A stretch of DNA of 64,000 nucleotides from Anarhynchus alexandrinus (GCA_008711295.1 VUYV01000180.1:1091096-1155095); one strand, 5' to 3'; positions 50,565-63,928 are shown, counted from the stretch's first letter. The notes: generated from the sequence alone by a model not told the origin. Made by a program: numbers and translations.

Positions 50565-53500
50565 ATCTGGCACCAAAATTTTCCAGACAGACTCGGGACT
50601 CCAAGCAGCTCCCCCAACATGCAGAAATTATAGCTGCCACTGCTTACTTCAGTGGTACGCGCACAGCCAAGTATGTTTGAACTAGAGGTTTGCTCTAATG
50701 TCCTTGGTCAAAATATTCCTATTGCATTCACATCCACATTAGTTAAAGCTTAATGGAGTCAGCAAAATCATATGTTCTGGCCTCCTGCTTAATTCAGGTC
50801 GCAGACATAGGTGTTTTTTGTTGTTGTTGTTCTTGTTTGCTGATCCCTTGAAGAAATCGTGTCTGCATGAGACTTGTTTGTTCTAGTAGCTAAATTCAAG
50901 CTGCTCAGGGCTCCTTATGTGTCCTTGAGAAGCACAGTGAGCTCTGATCTTGAGTCTGTTAAAGGTATAACTCTCCGTGAGAATGACACCTCTCCTGTCT
51001 ATATGATAAAGCAGACATACCAATACCACAAAAAAAGTTGCTATCACCTAGTATAGGGGCTAATCAAATGTTGGGTTTTTTTCCAGCATACTGCTATCCA
51101 CTATAGTAAAAGTGATATTCAGCCTTTGGTATCTTATATACATATTTATGAATGTATCTTTAGTAAACTTGAAGATTAAGATAACTAAACAAATATAAAA
51201 GGTCAATAGTAATTTTTAAAGAGCTCTCTCTGTTCTTGCATATCCTTCAGTTAGGACACAAGAGCCAAGAGTGCCCTCACCCTGCTCTGCTACCATTACC
51301 CCCCTTGTTTCTTGTAATCCTTTCTTCAGGCCCACAGACAGAGATACTTTATAAAGATTCCTACTCTTTTTTTTTAACTCGTTAATGTATGATGACAACT
51401 TGATCATGCCTGTAACAGTAAAGGTGGTCATTGTAGTTAACCTCATCAATATTTGGTAACAATAATGTTTTGGTTTGTATGTTCTTAATTTATAACAAAA
51501 GAAAGTTTTTGTCTCCAGATGGAGAACTATCCCATTATCTTTGGGTCTGCCCACTTTTCCCATTTAAAACCATATTTTCCACACTATTTTTGCAGTTTTC
51601 CAGCAAAACAGGTAATTTATAAAGCCCAGTCATTGTTGGACTGGCCTTTATTAGGTCTAAACCAATCTGATTGACTTGAAAAATAAGGCTGTGTTTGCTA
51701 GCTGAAGTCTTTATGTAGAAAGTTGCATGTTTCCTTCAGTCTTACTATGTGCACATTTGCACATTTGCACACATGCATGTGTGAATAGAAAACTCGGCAT
51801 GCAGAAGTTTGAACTTAATACCTGTGTTTTGGTCCAAGCCTCCTCTTCTTTTAAATAAAAAACTACCAAGAATGCCACATTTAGTTTTAATTGTCAAAAG
51901 GTGATTTGTTTATTAACAAAACCCAAACGTTCTGAAGTCATCTTCTATTTATATTATTCTACTTAACTTCTATTTATATTGTGAGTTTGTTGTTGCTATT
52001 GTTTGTTTGTTTTGTAATTGAACTGCAGTGGCATATCAACCTATAATGATTTTACATTATTGAGAAATATAACATACAAAATATGAACCCCACAATTTAC
52101 GGTACAGTTCTCTTAACCAGCAAACTGACAAAAAGCCCCTTTTCATGTAGACCAGAAAATGCATTGCATCATAAGCGAAGGCCACATTATTTTACCAGCA
52201 AAACAAAGGTAGTATAAATGCTGGAATGGGTGTTTTTGCAACCTTAAATCTCAGAGGAGTTCTATTTGGATGTTCTGTTCACATGCAACCATAGAAATAT
52301 GCTCTCAAGGCCTGTGGTGACCTCACTGTAATGTTATACTAGTTAATAGTATGACTCTTGTGTGACTTCAGCGTCAGCCTTGCCCTATACTAGCTAGATA
52401 TTTATAAATATGATTTTACTTTCAAATTAATGAAAAGAATTTCTAATTATAGTTATTAAGGATCTGGGCCCTATAACGTGTAATGCATTTATTCCTGAGA
52501 AAAAAAAGTAGCCCTAGGGAAACTGGCAAATGCTGGTGTTCTAGGAAAAGAAATTACTCCTCTGAGTACTCTTTCCTTGCTCCCTTCTGAGAATGAGAAG
52601 TAAAATGGGAGAACACTCATATGCTGCTTAATGGACTACGCAGTGTCACTAGATAAACACTCGCTGTTCCAAAAAGGAGTGAGCTAGTGCACTGAAAATG
52701 GATTATCTTTCACCCTTGCTATTTAAAAAGAGGGCAGTGCTTTCTAATTAAAGTTTGCAGTATGAAACACACACAGTTATAAATGAATAGTGAAAAGCAA
52801 GTCAAAGCAGTGCACTGCTTTGTAGCCCATGTTGAAGGAAAGGAAGAAGAAAGACACTCCAGGCAGTCAATACAATAGAAACTGTAAAGACAATGGCAAA
52901 AGGGGAAATAATAATAGTGCTCCCCTAGCCTAGGGAAATATGAATGCAAGAGGAAAGGGGGAAATAATAATAGGATCTTTATTATGCATAAGAAAAGAGG
53001 ATTTTATGTAGGCTGCACAACCTAAGGACATTTGGCCGTGATTAACTGCTGCTCACAGTCAGTACAACTGCAAGTTTCATAAGACAGGATTTCAGCTTAA
53101 CCTCCTTTTCCATCAAAGTTGTTCATCGCGGTCTGCAAAAGCAACTTGTCCTGAATGAAACCCTGTAGGCCACCTGTCACGAGGAGAGGACATTCATTGG
53201 AAATCATCAGGCCCTTTGTTTTTCAGGTCAACCTCACATTCCTTTTCAGCAATATTTTGATCATTTTCTCCCTTGTCACTATAACTGATGAGAAATACCC
53301 CATGGGGAAAGGGTAATTTGCATTAATTCATTTGGAAGAAGGAAACTTTAGCTTATCAGGCGAGGTAAAGAGAAGCCCACTGAGGAAAAAACCCCAAACA
53401 ATCCCCCCCAACTATACTTATGCAGAGAACTGTAACTGAAGCACGTCCTCTGACTTTTAATTCTACCTGCACCATACATGAGGATAAGACTATTCATTAG

Positions 53501-56499
53501 TTGAATAAGATGTTTTCCAATTTAAAAGTACATTCTCATTCAATAGGTGGCCATCAATCTTCAACAAAGCAGAAAAAAGTGACATCTTTGGTGTTCCAAA
53601 GACTAGTTGTTATCCTTAAAGAATATATCATTTGCCAGGTGGTATTTTTTAGTGTTCTCTGTCTGGACACAGCTGTTCTATGTCAAGTCAGTGACGTGTA
53701 AGACATTTTTTAAAAAGCCTATTAGCACAGTTGTCAGTTGGGTGTAGATGGCTGTGTACTGTTGTCTGCCAAGTCTCCCCCCCCTCCTGCCCAATTAACT
53801 TCCTTATTGAGAAGACGGAAATAAAAATACAAAATCACTATGCAAAATATGTTTTAGTATTTACCTGGAAGTATAGGGACAGGGTGTTCTCAAAGACGGA
53901 CGCAGTCCTAGAAACTAATCAAAATCGTTAAATTATATGCTGTCTCACACACAAACATGACACAGAGGAAGACCACTGTTACAGAGGAATCGTGTGCCTT
54001 GAAAAGAATATTTTTGAAAACAGGTGGGAAGTAGGGTGTTATTCAGAGGTAGTCTTCGCCAGTTCTCAGGAACCCTGCGTAAACAATATTAGCAAGCTTC
54101 ATTTGGAATAGTGTCAAATACAACAGGAAGGAGAAAGACAAAATGGGTTTACATATTTAATGTTTATTGACTTTTTTGTTGGGTTGTTTTTTAAGATGAA
54201 TTGCTTCAAGATGAGCCTACAGATTTGAAAGAATTACTTGAGAACCCCATTTATGTCTCTTTAGCCCCCTGCTTTTATCCATTAGGCTGTGCACCCCCTA
54301 ATTTTAAACAAACAAATGTCTGAAGAGCAACTTCATCTGAAACCAGAATGCCACAGATATAGCTGATGCAGTAATGAGCAGATTTTTCGTAAACAAACCT
54401 GTTTATCCACAAGTCTGTCTGGAAGAGATCTGAGGATCTAAGTGAATATAAAAACAAACAGCTTAGCTGTTGCTTTCTTTGGGCAAGTCTTTGTTTTTAT
54501 TTAACATGAAAATACAAGGAACTACATTTTATTGATTTGAAATGGCAATTGCCTCCTTTAGTTCAACATTATTATTTTTTCACAGAATGTGCTGTCTTTG
54601 ATTATTTATTTGTTACTGGAAAATGACTGCGGATTTAGCAAATGTAATCACTGCCTGGCTTCTTGGAAAAGCGTAATTTTTCCGTGTACATTTAACACCT
54701 TCTTACATAACTGGGTTAGCTTTTGTCTGAACAGGAAGTTTCTGACAGACACAGATTTTTGACTCTCACAGAGCCTTCTTGTAACACGAGCAGAGCGTGT
54801 TCGGAACACCGGGGCCCGCGCCTGCCCATGCCAGTGCCCTGAGCGTGTCCCCTTGACCCTCCCAGCTAACCTGAAATGCACCTCGGTGCGAACCGTGGTC
54901 CAAAATGCAAAGTGATTTCTCTATTGTCACGCAGGAACCTGTGAGGCAGTCAGGCCTGGCAGGTTTCAAAGGGGGCAGCGAGACTCTTTGCTGAATATCT
55001 AAAAGGAGATCGTGGGCGTGAGAGGAGACAGAACTTGCCAGGTCTTCCCTCAGGAAGGGGAGCCAGGCCTGTTGTGCAAAGGGACGTAGTCTGAAGGGGA
55101 AGATCACTCCTGATAGACTTTGCATAAACATCCAGACATTTGAATGCTTATCTAAATTGAATACAAAGGCCAGAGAGAAGATGGTTTTGTGGTTAAATTC
55201 CAGACTATGACTTAACAGATTTGCATCCCATCTCTGGCTCATTGCCATAGACTTTCCACAGGGCTACGTGTAGGTTACTTTCCATTTATATAGCTTGATT
55301 TCCCAGCTATCAAAGGTGAATATTAAGGTTTTGATTCATACACTTTATTTCTCCTAGTGTATTTACCGTATCAAAGAGTACAGAAGTCAAAACAATCTCA
55401 ACAAGTCTTTCAGCATCCCCATTTTGAACAGCAAATACCCAAACACTCCCTGGAAGATGTTTGTCTAACTAGTCATTAAAATCAGAATAAGAACTCTTTT
55501 ATCTGCAAGAGTCATAAATTCGAATTATGAATCACTTGTTTTCTTTTTGCAGCACAGCAATTAAACATATTTCTTATTTTGTACTTGTAGAATGGAGTTG
55601 TTTCCTCAGAGTAATCTGTACACTTATATTTATTGAACTTCATCTAGTGATTTGAAGTAATTTCTATAATTAATTTTGATCATTCAACTTCCATTCCTCC
55701 AACTGCTTTGTAACTCTCACTTTTGAAAATATCTAAGAAATCTAGAAGTGTACTTAATTTCATTATCAAGGGATTGAATCCAACTTTCCCGATTTGAACA
55801 TCTGTAATTTAGATGCTTAGTAAAGTTGTCCTCCTAAAATAAGTAGCTATATTTCTACTAGCCAATGATGAAAAATAGCTGCCTTTGAAAGTATCTGGAA
55901 GAAGATCCTCTGTGTTTAACTGGCCAAGGTCTTGTTCTTGAGGCCTTTTAAGCAGCTGACTTTTTTTTTTTTCTGGTGAGACATTGTATACATTAGAAAT
56001 ACTTTACTAGACAGTAAAAATGATGACACAAGAAACTTGGGCACCTGCCCACAGCAATACATTAAAATACTGAATGTAACTCGACTCAGAACATGTAGAG
56101 GAGGGCACTATTTCAATGTCCTCCAGACAATTGTTTGACTAGGAAGCAATTTGTAACTACCTGAAAATCTGTTTTCTTCCCAAGCAGTTTGCACTATTAT
56201 TATGACATGGGTTTAATCAAAGTCATATTTCCCAGTTTTCTTCATGTAGAGTAGTTTGAAATTAAGGACAAGATAAATCACATAAAATGCCTTCTCTAAT
56301 TAATTCTGAATTAATTCCTTGTCCAATAGGCCAGATGTCCTGGTAAAAAAGAAAATTAGACTAGTGTGTTAAAGTTTGTACTGACAAATTGATACTGGTT
56401 TATCACTTGATTATTTTTCAATCCATACAAGTAAATTGACCAATAATGTGCTTAGATAGTTCAGAAGTGTTAAAGCAATTTAACTGACCCATTTCCCTC
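50565..56499. other. noncoding DNA, no gene seen
   Basis: About 5.9 kb. A CTTCTATTTATATT direct repeat occurs at 51942 and 51967. A CpG-bearing GC-rich patch lies at about 54780-54900; beside it the 160-codon frame on the - strand (54766-55248) is the longest host frame in this block, but it shows no known domain and no splice structure. The stretch 53285-53345 is rich in octamer/TAAT-like motifs (GGTAATTTGCATTAATTCAT). Confidence 0.5.
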
Positions 56500-56690
56500 T
56501 AAATTCCTTTCGTTTTTCCTCAGCAGTTCGTTTTCTTCTTGCCTTTCTGCACTTCTTTGGAGTGTCTTCTGCCCCCTGTGAATTCTTAAGGACTTTGCTA
56601 ACAGTTCAGAGATCACTTTGCCTGGTTTCTTCAGCATTCTTGGATGAATTTCATGAGGCTCTGTCAACATGAATACATCCAGTATATTTG
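56500..56690 (-). repeat. possible degenerate LINE (CR1-like) remnant
   Basis: The - strand frame at 56470-56670 reads TEPHEIHPRMLKKPGKVISE and then LLAKSL. This lines up with the CR1 reverse-transcriptase approach region (GPDGIHPRVLKELADVIAEPL). Downstream the resemblance is lost, and the next CR1 landmark (W-x-x-GEVP-x-DWK) is not present. Either a very old LINE or coincidence. Confidence 0.3.
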
Positions 56691-57308
56691 ATAACTTGTT
56701 ATTTCTCTGTTCCAGCTTCTGCTTCTACCCCTTCATTAAAATTAAATATTTTAATTACTTGTTTACTATCTCTCCTTTTTTTTGTGATAAGGGATGAAAT
56801 CATCTGCTATTTGCTCCATTAATTGAGTGATGTGTTCCTCTCTCTACTCAAGATTCTAACAACTCTTTTCCTTGCCTCTTATATTTCCTGCAGCTCATTG
56901 TGCCCTCAAATTTAGTAAGGGCTTCTGTAAAAACTGTATATTTCTACATCTACTATTCCTTTATACTGATCCTCAGTCATATCTTCTTTTTCACTTTTAT
57001 TTCTGTAAAAGTCCTCAAAGAGCTCTTAATGCATCCCTAACGGTATGTTATGTGACTTCATCCCAGATTATCAGTCTTTTAGGATGGGAAACAACTTCCT
57101 TTGTGATTTGGAATTTCTGGATGTTACCATAATATAAAAAACAGCCTTGTGAAGTTTACCCATCTCAACCTGAACCTTTGCCAAATGAAATCAATTGGTT
57201 TTTTTCCAATCAAGACTCCTTCGACTTCACTGGAAGTATCATAAGGAAATTGCAATTTGGCAGGGTTCAACCTCTCTGATTTCCTAGTCTGGATTTCAGT
57301 CTGCTGCA
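56691..57308. other. noncoding DNA, no gene seen
   Basis: T-rich DNA on the + strand. The 86-codon frame at 56872-57132 is not recognisable. It may include further decayed LINE sequence continuing from the neighbouring doubtful remnant. Confidence 0.45.
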
Positions 57309-58508
57309 CATAGAATCACAGAACGGTTTAGGTTGGAAGGGACCTTGAAGATCATTGAGTTCCAACCTCCCACCTCCCACTAGACCAGGTTGCTCAAAGC
57401 CCCATCCAGCCTGGCCTTCAGCATTTCCAGGGATGGAGCTTCCACAGCTTCTCTGGGCAACCTGTTCCAGTGCCTCACCACCCTCATTGTGAAAAATTTC
57501 TTCCTAATACCTATTCTAAATCTACCCTCTTCCTGTTTAAAGCCATTCCCCCTCATCCTATCACAACCTGTCATTGTAAAAAGTCCCTCCCCAGCTCTCT
57601 TGTAGGCCCCCTTTAGGTACTGGAAGGCCACTATAAGGTCTCCCCGGAGCCTTCTCTTCTCCAGGTTGAACAACCCCAACTCTCTCAGCTTGTCCTCATA
57701 GGAGAGGTGCTCCAGCCCTCTGATCGTCTTTGTGGCCCTCCTCTGGACCCACTCCAACAGGTCCATGTCCTTCTTATGTTGGGGGTTCCAGAGTTGGATG
57801 CAGTACTCCACATGGGGTCTTGCAAGAGCGGAGTAGAGGGTCAGAATCACCCCCCTTCACCTGCTGGCCATGCTCCTTTTGATGTAGCCCAGGATATGGT
57901 TGGCCTTCTGGGCTGCAATCGTGCATTGTCAGCTCATGTTGAGCTTCTCATCAATCAGCACACTCAAGTCCTTCTCCTCACGGCTGGTCTCAATCCATTC
58001 TGCACCGAGCCTGTAATTGTGCTTGGGATTGCCTTGGCCCAGATGTAGGACCTTGCACTTGGCCTTATTGAACTTCATGAGGTTTGCACAGGTCCACATC
58101 TCCAGCCTGTTCATGTCCCCCTGGATGTCATCGCTCCCCTCCAGCGTTTCTACGTCGCCACACAGCTTGGTATCATCGGCAAACTTGCTGAGGGTGGACT
58201 CGATTCCACTGTCCATGTCACCAACAAAGATGTTAAACAGCACCAGTCCCAGTACTGACCCCTGAGGAACACCACTCGTAATTGGTCTCCACTTGGACAT
58301 GGAGCCATTGACCACAACTCTTTGAGTGTGACTGTCCAGCCAGTTCCTTATGCACCGAGTGGTCCATCTGTCAAATCCATGTGTCTCCAATTTAGAGACC
58401 AGGATATTGTGTGGGACAGTGTCAAATGCTTTGCACAAGTCTAGGTAGATGACATCAGTTGATCTTCCCTTGTCCAATACCGCTTTAACCTCCCTCTGTA
58501 ACACCTTC
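57309..58508 (-). pseudogene. CR1 LINE ORF2 fragment (reverse transcriptase) with 3' tail
   Basis: A 5'-truncated CR1 reverse-transcriptase gene, better preserved than the + strand copy. From the 5' edge at about 58508 the frame reads [40 protein letters not shown] (motif B), [11 protein letters not shown] (catalytic motif C), [35 protein letters not shown] (thumb), [20 protein letters not shown] and [18 protein letters not shown], ending LSNLV-stop at 57380. Upstream of 58508 an immediate stop ends the homology. Two TGA stops (57929-57931 and 57857-57859) lie in the same frame of about 376 codons; there is no frameshift. The 3' tail on the + strand starts CATAGAATCACAGAACGG (57309). The endonuclease is absent, so it is inactive. 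Few disabling changes suggest a relatively young insertion. Confidence 0.96.
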
Positions 58509-59732
58509 ACTTATGTTTTCCTGTACCCTGTCTCTGAGTGGATATTGATCATTAAAATGTTATATGGCAGGGAAAAGAACATAGACCCAAAGACATAGCA
58601 GAGGGAGAATGACTACAACAAAGGACTAATCTGAATTAAAGAAGGGTATACTGATTCACAGGACACCATGATGCAAACCTGAGGCTTTCTTTACATAGTG
58701 GGTAGGAAATTGGAGATAAACAGATGCTTAAACTTCTTTTGAAACGTTGGTAAGCTGACCAGTCTCTTTAAACCAGAAACCTCTGAGGAAAAAATAATGT
58801 CTTGAGTTCCTGGCCCTTCCTATTCTTTTCCCTGAACCCACTCAAAGTTGCCATCATGCTTTCAGTTCAGATCAGGTTTCAGGATTTAAAAATAAAAACA
58901 AAACTCACAAAACCCCACAACACTTTCCCTCTGTTGCACAGTTTAATATTAAGTTCAGATACTAAACCTTCATCTATAGCAGTCTGTGCTTCTTCAGTGT
59001 AGAAGACGGTTAACTTGAAAAGCCTCAGTGAAAGATCGCCCGGCCCTTCCCTTACATATTTATGTGTGCATTTATTATATAGTTAAAAGGCATAAACAAG
59101 GACATGCTGTGTGTGCAAGTTTCTGGAATCTCTTGTTTTCCTTCCATAGTGCACAAACAAGTCATTTAGGTGAACAAAGTCTGAAAGTGAATCATAAACT
59201 TGTGTTGTTGTTTTTGTTTTTCTAAGAAAAGTTTCTCTGGTGGCTGCAAGAACAGAGATACCCTGTGTCAGGCCAAAGCACTGGCTTAGCCCCTAGAATT
59301 CAACGGTATTGCAGAGCTAATTTTTGTGGACAGGCTGACAACATTTTCTAGTAGCTCTGTGCCAAGGATAATGACATTATGGCTTGGAGTATAGCAGAAA
59401 GCAACATTAGACTCTGTTTTGAGGGGCGTAAGTAAACAGCTTTGTTTATCACTACATTAAAAATTTGATACAAGAAAACACCTCCACCCTACCTAAAAGC
59501 CATACCAAATGAAACCTCAGGTAAACCGGTGGTTTGTCTTAACACAAATGAACCATAATGTTTCAAAAAATAATTTCTTGGTTAAAAAAAAAAAAAGTTT
59601 TGGTCATATGTCAATGATTAGATTGACACAGACCAAGTCCTTGAGAACTTTGTACTTTTCGGAGACAGTTCTTGGACAACTTGAGCTTTGACACTCACCC
59701 CTATATGATTACATCTATATTACGCCCCTCAG
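58509..59732. other. noncoding DNA, no gene seen
   Basis: Unique-looking AT-rich sequence with an A12 run at 59584-59595. No gene or RNA recognised. Confidence 0.5.
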
Positions 59733-59835
59733 CTCACGGGCCCTGGGTGTGTGCCTCAGCCACGTTGTAAACGAGACCGAAGGAAAGAAAAGCCAGGCGT
59801 ATGAGTCAGACAGTCACTGCGGCATGCCCCACCTG
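59733..59835 (+). other. exon-like open segment, unidentified
   Basis: A 103-bp segment lies between an acceptor-like CGCCCCTCAG (59723-59732) and a consensus donor CCTG|GTAAGT (59835/59836). One frame is open and reads CLSHVVNETEGKKSQAYESD then SHCGMPHL, with an N-E-T glycosylation-type sequon. CpGs are enriched (TCACGGG, AACGAGACCGAA, CTGCGGC), which is unusual for the surroundings. The polypyrimidine tract is short and no homologue is recognised, so this remains a weak candidate. Confidence 0.15.
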
Positions 59836-59984
59836 GTAAGTCTAGACACAGCCCATGTGCCTAATAGTGCTAAGATGAAATTAGCAGATAAAAGCAGCCC
59901 TGTAATTGGAGCTGTTTTCATTTGGACTCGAACTTTGATTTGATGTTTAACATATATCCTTCAAATAAGACTTCTTTTATGAGT

Positions 59985-60094
59985 CTGTTGAGTCATAGAG
60001 ACCTAAAATCAATTCACCTTTCTGCCACAGAATTTCTGTGTGGCCGTGGGCAAATCACTTAATCTCTCCATCCTTATCTACAAGTACCGAATGT
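59985..60094 (+). repeat. MIR-like CORE-SINE remnant
   Basis: GAGTCATAGAGACCTAAAAT, then CACCTTTCTGCCAC, CTGTGTGGCCGTGGGCAAAT and CACTTAATCTCTCC follow the MIR order (GAGTCAGA...CCTGG...TCTGCCAC...TGTGTGACCTTGGGCAAGTCACTTAACCTCTC). The 3' half after TCATCTGTAAAATG is lost. Old and inactive. Confidence 0.68.
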
Positions 60095-63000
60095 TAAGCC
60101 GCCTTCTTGCTCAGCATTTTTTTTTCATGAGAATAAATAAGGAGTGGAAAAAAGATGGCAGCTTAGAACAGATAAACAGGAAGATGAAGAAGGGAAGCAA
60201 ATGGAAGAGGCAGAGTCGTGTGTGGGATGTAGGAAGAGGACAAGGATGAGAACATACAATAGGAAGAAGTGGACAGGCAGAGAGCCTCAGAGGTGGCTAG
60301 TTCATACTGAGCAGATGTGGTTCTGCAAGTCATTTGAGAAGGAAAGTGGCAGATGCACTAGCTAACATCTGCTTGGAATAAACCGCATGTGTGTGAGGGG
60401 GAACGTGGGAGAGGGGGAGGATGGCCAGCCTTCCTGAGAAAACCAACTCTCAAGTGATCAAAGGGTGTCAGCTTTCTCAGAGTACAATGACCCTTTGATC
60501 TGTGACTCTTCCCATAGGTAACTATCTTGGAGGGAGGATTGAGGGGTTAAAAGGGAATAAAGTGACAGAACAGCACAGGAGTGTCCTAAGGCTTCAGTGT
60601 TTTCAGACTAGTCTGGAAAATCTAGATACAAATCTCCCATGTAAATTAATAGCAAAAGGAGGAATTTTGCCAAGGTAACCCTGAGACAAAAAAACAGTTG
60701 AAACTGAATGTGTATAAATGCAGTGCCTAAGTAACTTCTGATATTCAAAACTCTGGTCTTGAAAATAAGTTTTACTAACTGTGTAAGTTAAAAATCATGA
60801 GTCACTCTTGCAAAAGTAATAGGGAGGCTTAAATATCTTAAGATTTAAACAAATGAATGCCTTATTCTTTGCATTTCCTTCTGTTTTTGTAAGTCGTGAC
60901 AAGTAACATGGTTCCAGTTTCACAATTTTTCTGTAATCGTGATTTCTAGAAAGTCCCTTATTTAAAATGAAAGGTGAGATTCTTACAGATTCTTATAATT
61001 CTCCATTCCAGCAGCTGGAACTTTGGAAAAACCCAGTCATTTACTGTGAACCTTGCAATAGAATATCCTGGGAGTTAGCCTTCTTGGAAAATTCCACCCA
61101 AAATGCATTGCTCTTCTCTAAGTGGCCCCAGACTACATTCCCTACGTATTGTGAAAACTGTGACAAAACCATGTCCCTAAAAGGGCGAGAAAAAGTTCTT
61201 TCCAAGTGGATTCCTAAGCTGAATTGTTTATGGTCATAAAAAGCCTATAGTAGTCAATAGGAGAGTTAGAAAGTACTTTAGACTACTTGGTCATGTCAGA
61301 ATCGTACTCAAATGATTCAAACATGGATCCTCGCTCATATTTAACACAAGAATCACGTCAGCCTTGCAAATACTATGAAACACGAAGTACCAAACTTTTA
61401 AATGAGATTTCTAGAACTTACCTGCATCTCCAGAGCACCATTGGTTCTACTATAGCTCCATTGTACAAATTAAGTGATAGCAGCAACAAAACCTGGAACT
61501 GTTGAGAAGAAACCAGTCTCTGTTAGCTTGTAAAGGCTTGAATTAAGGTAATAGAAATAAACATACATTTAAACAAAAGTCACTGTCGTAAGACATGTTG
61601 TCTAGGTATGGGAAGCACTAATAAACACCCTCTCCTGGAATGTCATGTCCACTTTTCTGAGGATGGTGATGACAATCCAGAAGCCCACTTCCACTTTCAA
61701 ACAAGCAGTTCCTTGCCTCAAACCTCATTGCTTTCCATTGACGTGGAGTGTGTGAACATTAGAGTTCTTGGCACAAAGAATTACACTAGTGCCTGCTCCC
61801 TGAGATTGTCTCTTGCCCTTGAGAACATAACCTTTTAGAAGTCTTCTGCTGCTTGGCAGTTCTCTGAATTCCTCATGTTGTAAAAAGGAACATTTGAGAT
61901 AGAACTCAGAAAAATGGCATTGAGTAATGTGCAAAATCCCACAGACATGATTCCTCTAGACTTCCATAAATAAGGTACTATCCCTTCTTCTCTGGGGTCA
62001 TGAAGCCTCTGGTGAATTCACAAAGGGCATCCCTTTTGAGGGAATATACAGAAAAGGTTAATAGAACCGCAAAAGCAGCTTTTTTTTTTCTCCTCAAAAT
62101 CTTAGCTGATTGTCCTCCCACGAAACTAAGGAAATGGCAAACAGAAGGGGTCAGAAAAAGTTAATAAATCATATTCAAACTTAAGTGGATTCAGGAAAAG
62201 TTCAGTTATTTTATTGGTAGAATTTACCAACTTGACAGTTCTATGGAATTTAATTTCCTATTTATCTGAACACAAACTAATACTCTGGAGAAGTAAGTCA
62301 AATTTTCAGTGCTTCTATCTTATCATGCATCGAACTTGACTTGCAAGTATTATCAGTAGAAGATGGGAGAGAGGACGTGAGTTACCATATTCAAGAAGTC
62401 CTTAATCTAGAAAGTCCAGACATTGCCAACAGCAAACAGAAGCAATTTTTACTGATTAAAGCACTGGCTTTTTTCCTTGCTTATTTCTGGTTGTGTACAC
62501 CAGGGATGCCTACAACAATAGAAAAACAATTGATGCCATTTGTTCTGAAAGTCAATGAGAGGCTAAGGGTAGATGCAGCTTTGGTCCCAAGGCAATCTGA
62601 AGCTGTTCTGAAGGAGAGAAGCCTGACTAGCAAACAAATCAAGAGATTTTAGAGCATGTTTGTAACATGAGACAGTGTTCACAGGGGACCACAGGCCCCT
62701 TCCTTTTCTTCTCTTCAGAAATGCACATTTGGGATAGTACAGATAAAATAGTTTGAGATGCTGGGGAAGTTGGTTGGACCATCTGGTAAGTTACATCTGG
62801 TGTTATGTCCCAAACCACCCTATGCAGAAGCTAATGAATATCTATAATATGGTCAAAATTTTTAAAGGCGTTCCTCATTCAGATCCAAAACATTAATCAA
62901 ATGCTAATAGTAAATGATGGAATGGAAATGACATTAACTGCATTAATGTTGTTTTACTGTCATCATCTTTTCCAAAGTTTAGGGGCTGGTACGTGACTGA

Positions 63001-63881
63001 AGGCTTCTGGTAGCATCAGAGAGGTATGTGATGCTTGCAAGTGCTTCTGGAGTATGGGCCACATTTTACATTTCATAACTAAAATAAGTGAAGTAATTTT
63101 AATTGTTCAATGTGTGTGGCCTGGCTTCAGATGTTATCTTCTCTTCCTATACAAGCTGTGAGTAGGGAACAGGACATCACATGATTGGTTTATATGCCGT
63201 GTTGTCATGTTTGAACTCAGTTTTTTTTGAGGAAAATTTCGAGGATTTTTTTTGTTTCTTGAAATTTTCTATCTGAATTAAAAAGGAATTTTTTGGGAAG
63301 AAGTACTCAGTGGTTTTGGTGTGTATGAAGGGAACCCTACAAGAGTTTATAAACCTGCCTGACACTTGAGTCATAGAAGGATCACCAAATCAAGCATTCT
63401 CCTTCCTGTGTTGCCTCTAGGACACGAGGCAGATGGTGTTTTTATGATACACTTACCAAATTAAACCATTCAAAGGAGCAGTACGTTCATTGGATTCCCC
63501 ATCTTGCATGTTCCTTAGACTGCTAGTTTCATTCTCCAAACTGGTAGATGACATTAAAATCTGTGGTGAAACTATCAGAAGCTAAATATTGCCTCCAGGT
63601 AATCACCTGTGACAGTCAGACATACAGCTGAAATAGTGTCACTCTTAGAGTATTTTAAGCACACAAGTTCTCACCACTCAGCTCATGATGAAAGTCTCTG
63701 CTGTAAAGATATTTACCATAAAAATATGGCCATGGTTTCTTATCTCCCCTTGATTTTGTTTGTTCCCCTGTGAAGTCCTTGTGGACTAGCTTGCCCCCTG
63801 TGACCTTAAATGGTGCTTCAATTAAATCTGGTTTTTGTTAGAAAAATCTACCCATTACTTGTTCTTTCCTGTCCAGTTTTG

Positions 63882-63884
<3 letters not shown>
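60095..63884. other. noncoding DNA, no gene seen
   Basis: About 3.8 kb. The + strand is purine-rich at 60130-60420. A 103-codon frame at 62341-62652 has no recognised motif. At 63535-63590 DNA reads LVDDIKICGE in one frame, weakly like the CR1 FADDTKLCG site, but no flanking CR1 sequence supports it. Confidence 0.5.
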
Positions 63885-63927
<43 letters not shown>

Positions 63928-63928
63928 N
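63885..63928. repeat. 43-T homopolymer ending in an N
   Basis: Forty-three consecutive T bases followed by one ambiguous base. On the - strand this is a long poly(A), which might be the tail of a retroposed sequence beginning near the window end, but the 70 bases beyond it show no element or polyadenylation signal I recognise. The N shows that the assembly length here is uncertain. Confidence 0.9.

Noticed and set aside
54766..55248. 160-codon open frame on the - strand
   Set aside because: Longest non-CR1 frame in the right half, but composition is mixed, no domain or motif is visible, and GC-rich CpG-bearing DNA lengthens chance frames.
63535..63590. LVDDIKICGE peptide resembling the CR1 FADDTKLCG catalytic site
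   Set aside because: Match is limited to about ten residues; flanking DNA shows no other CR1 landmark, so chance is likely.
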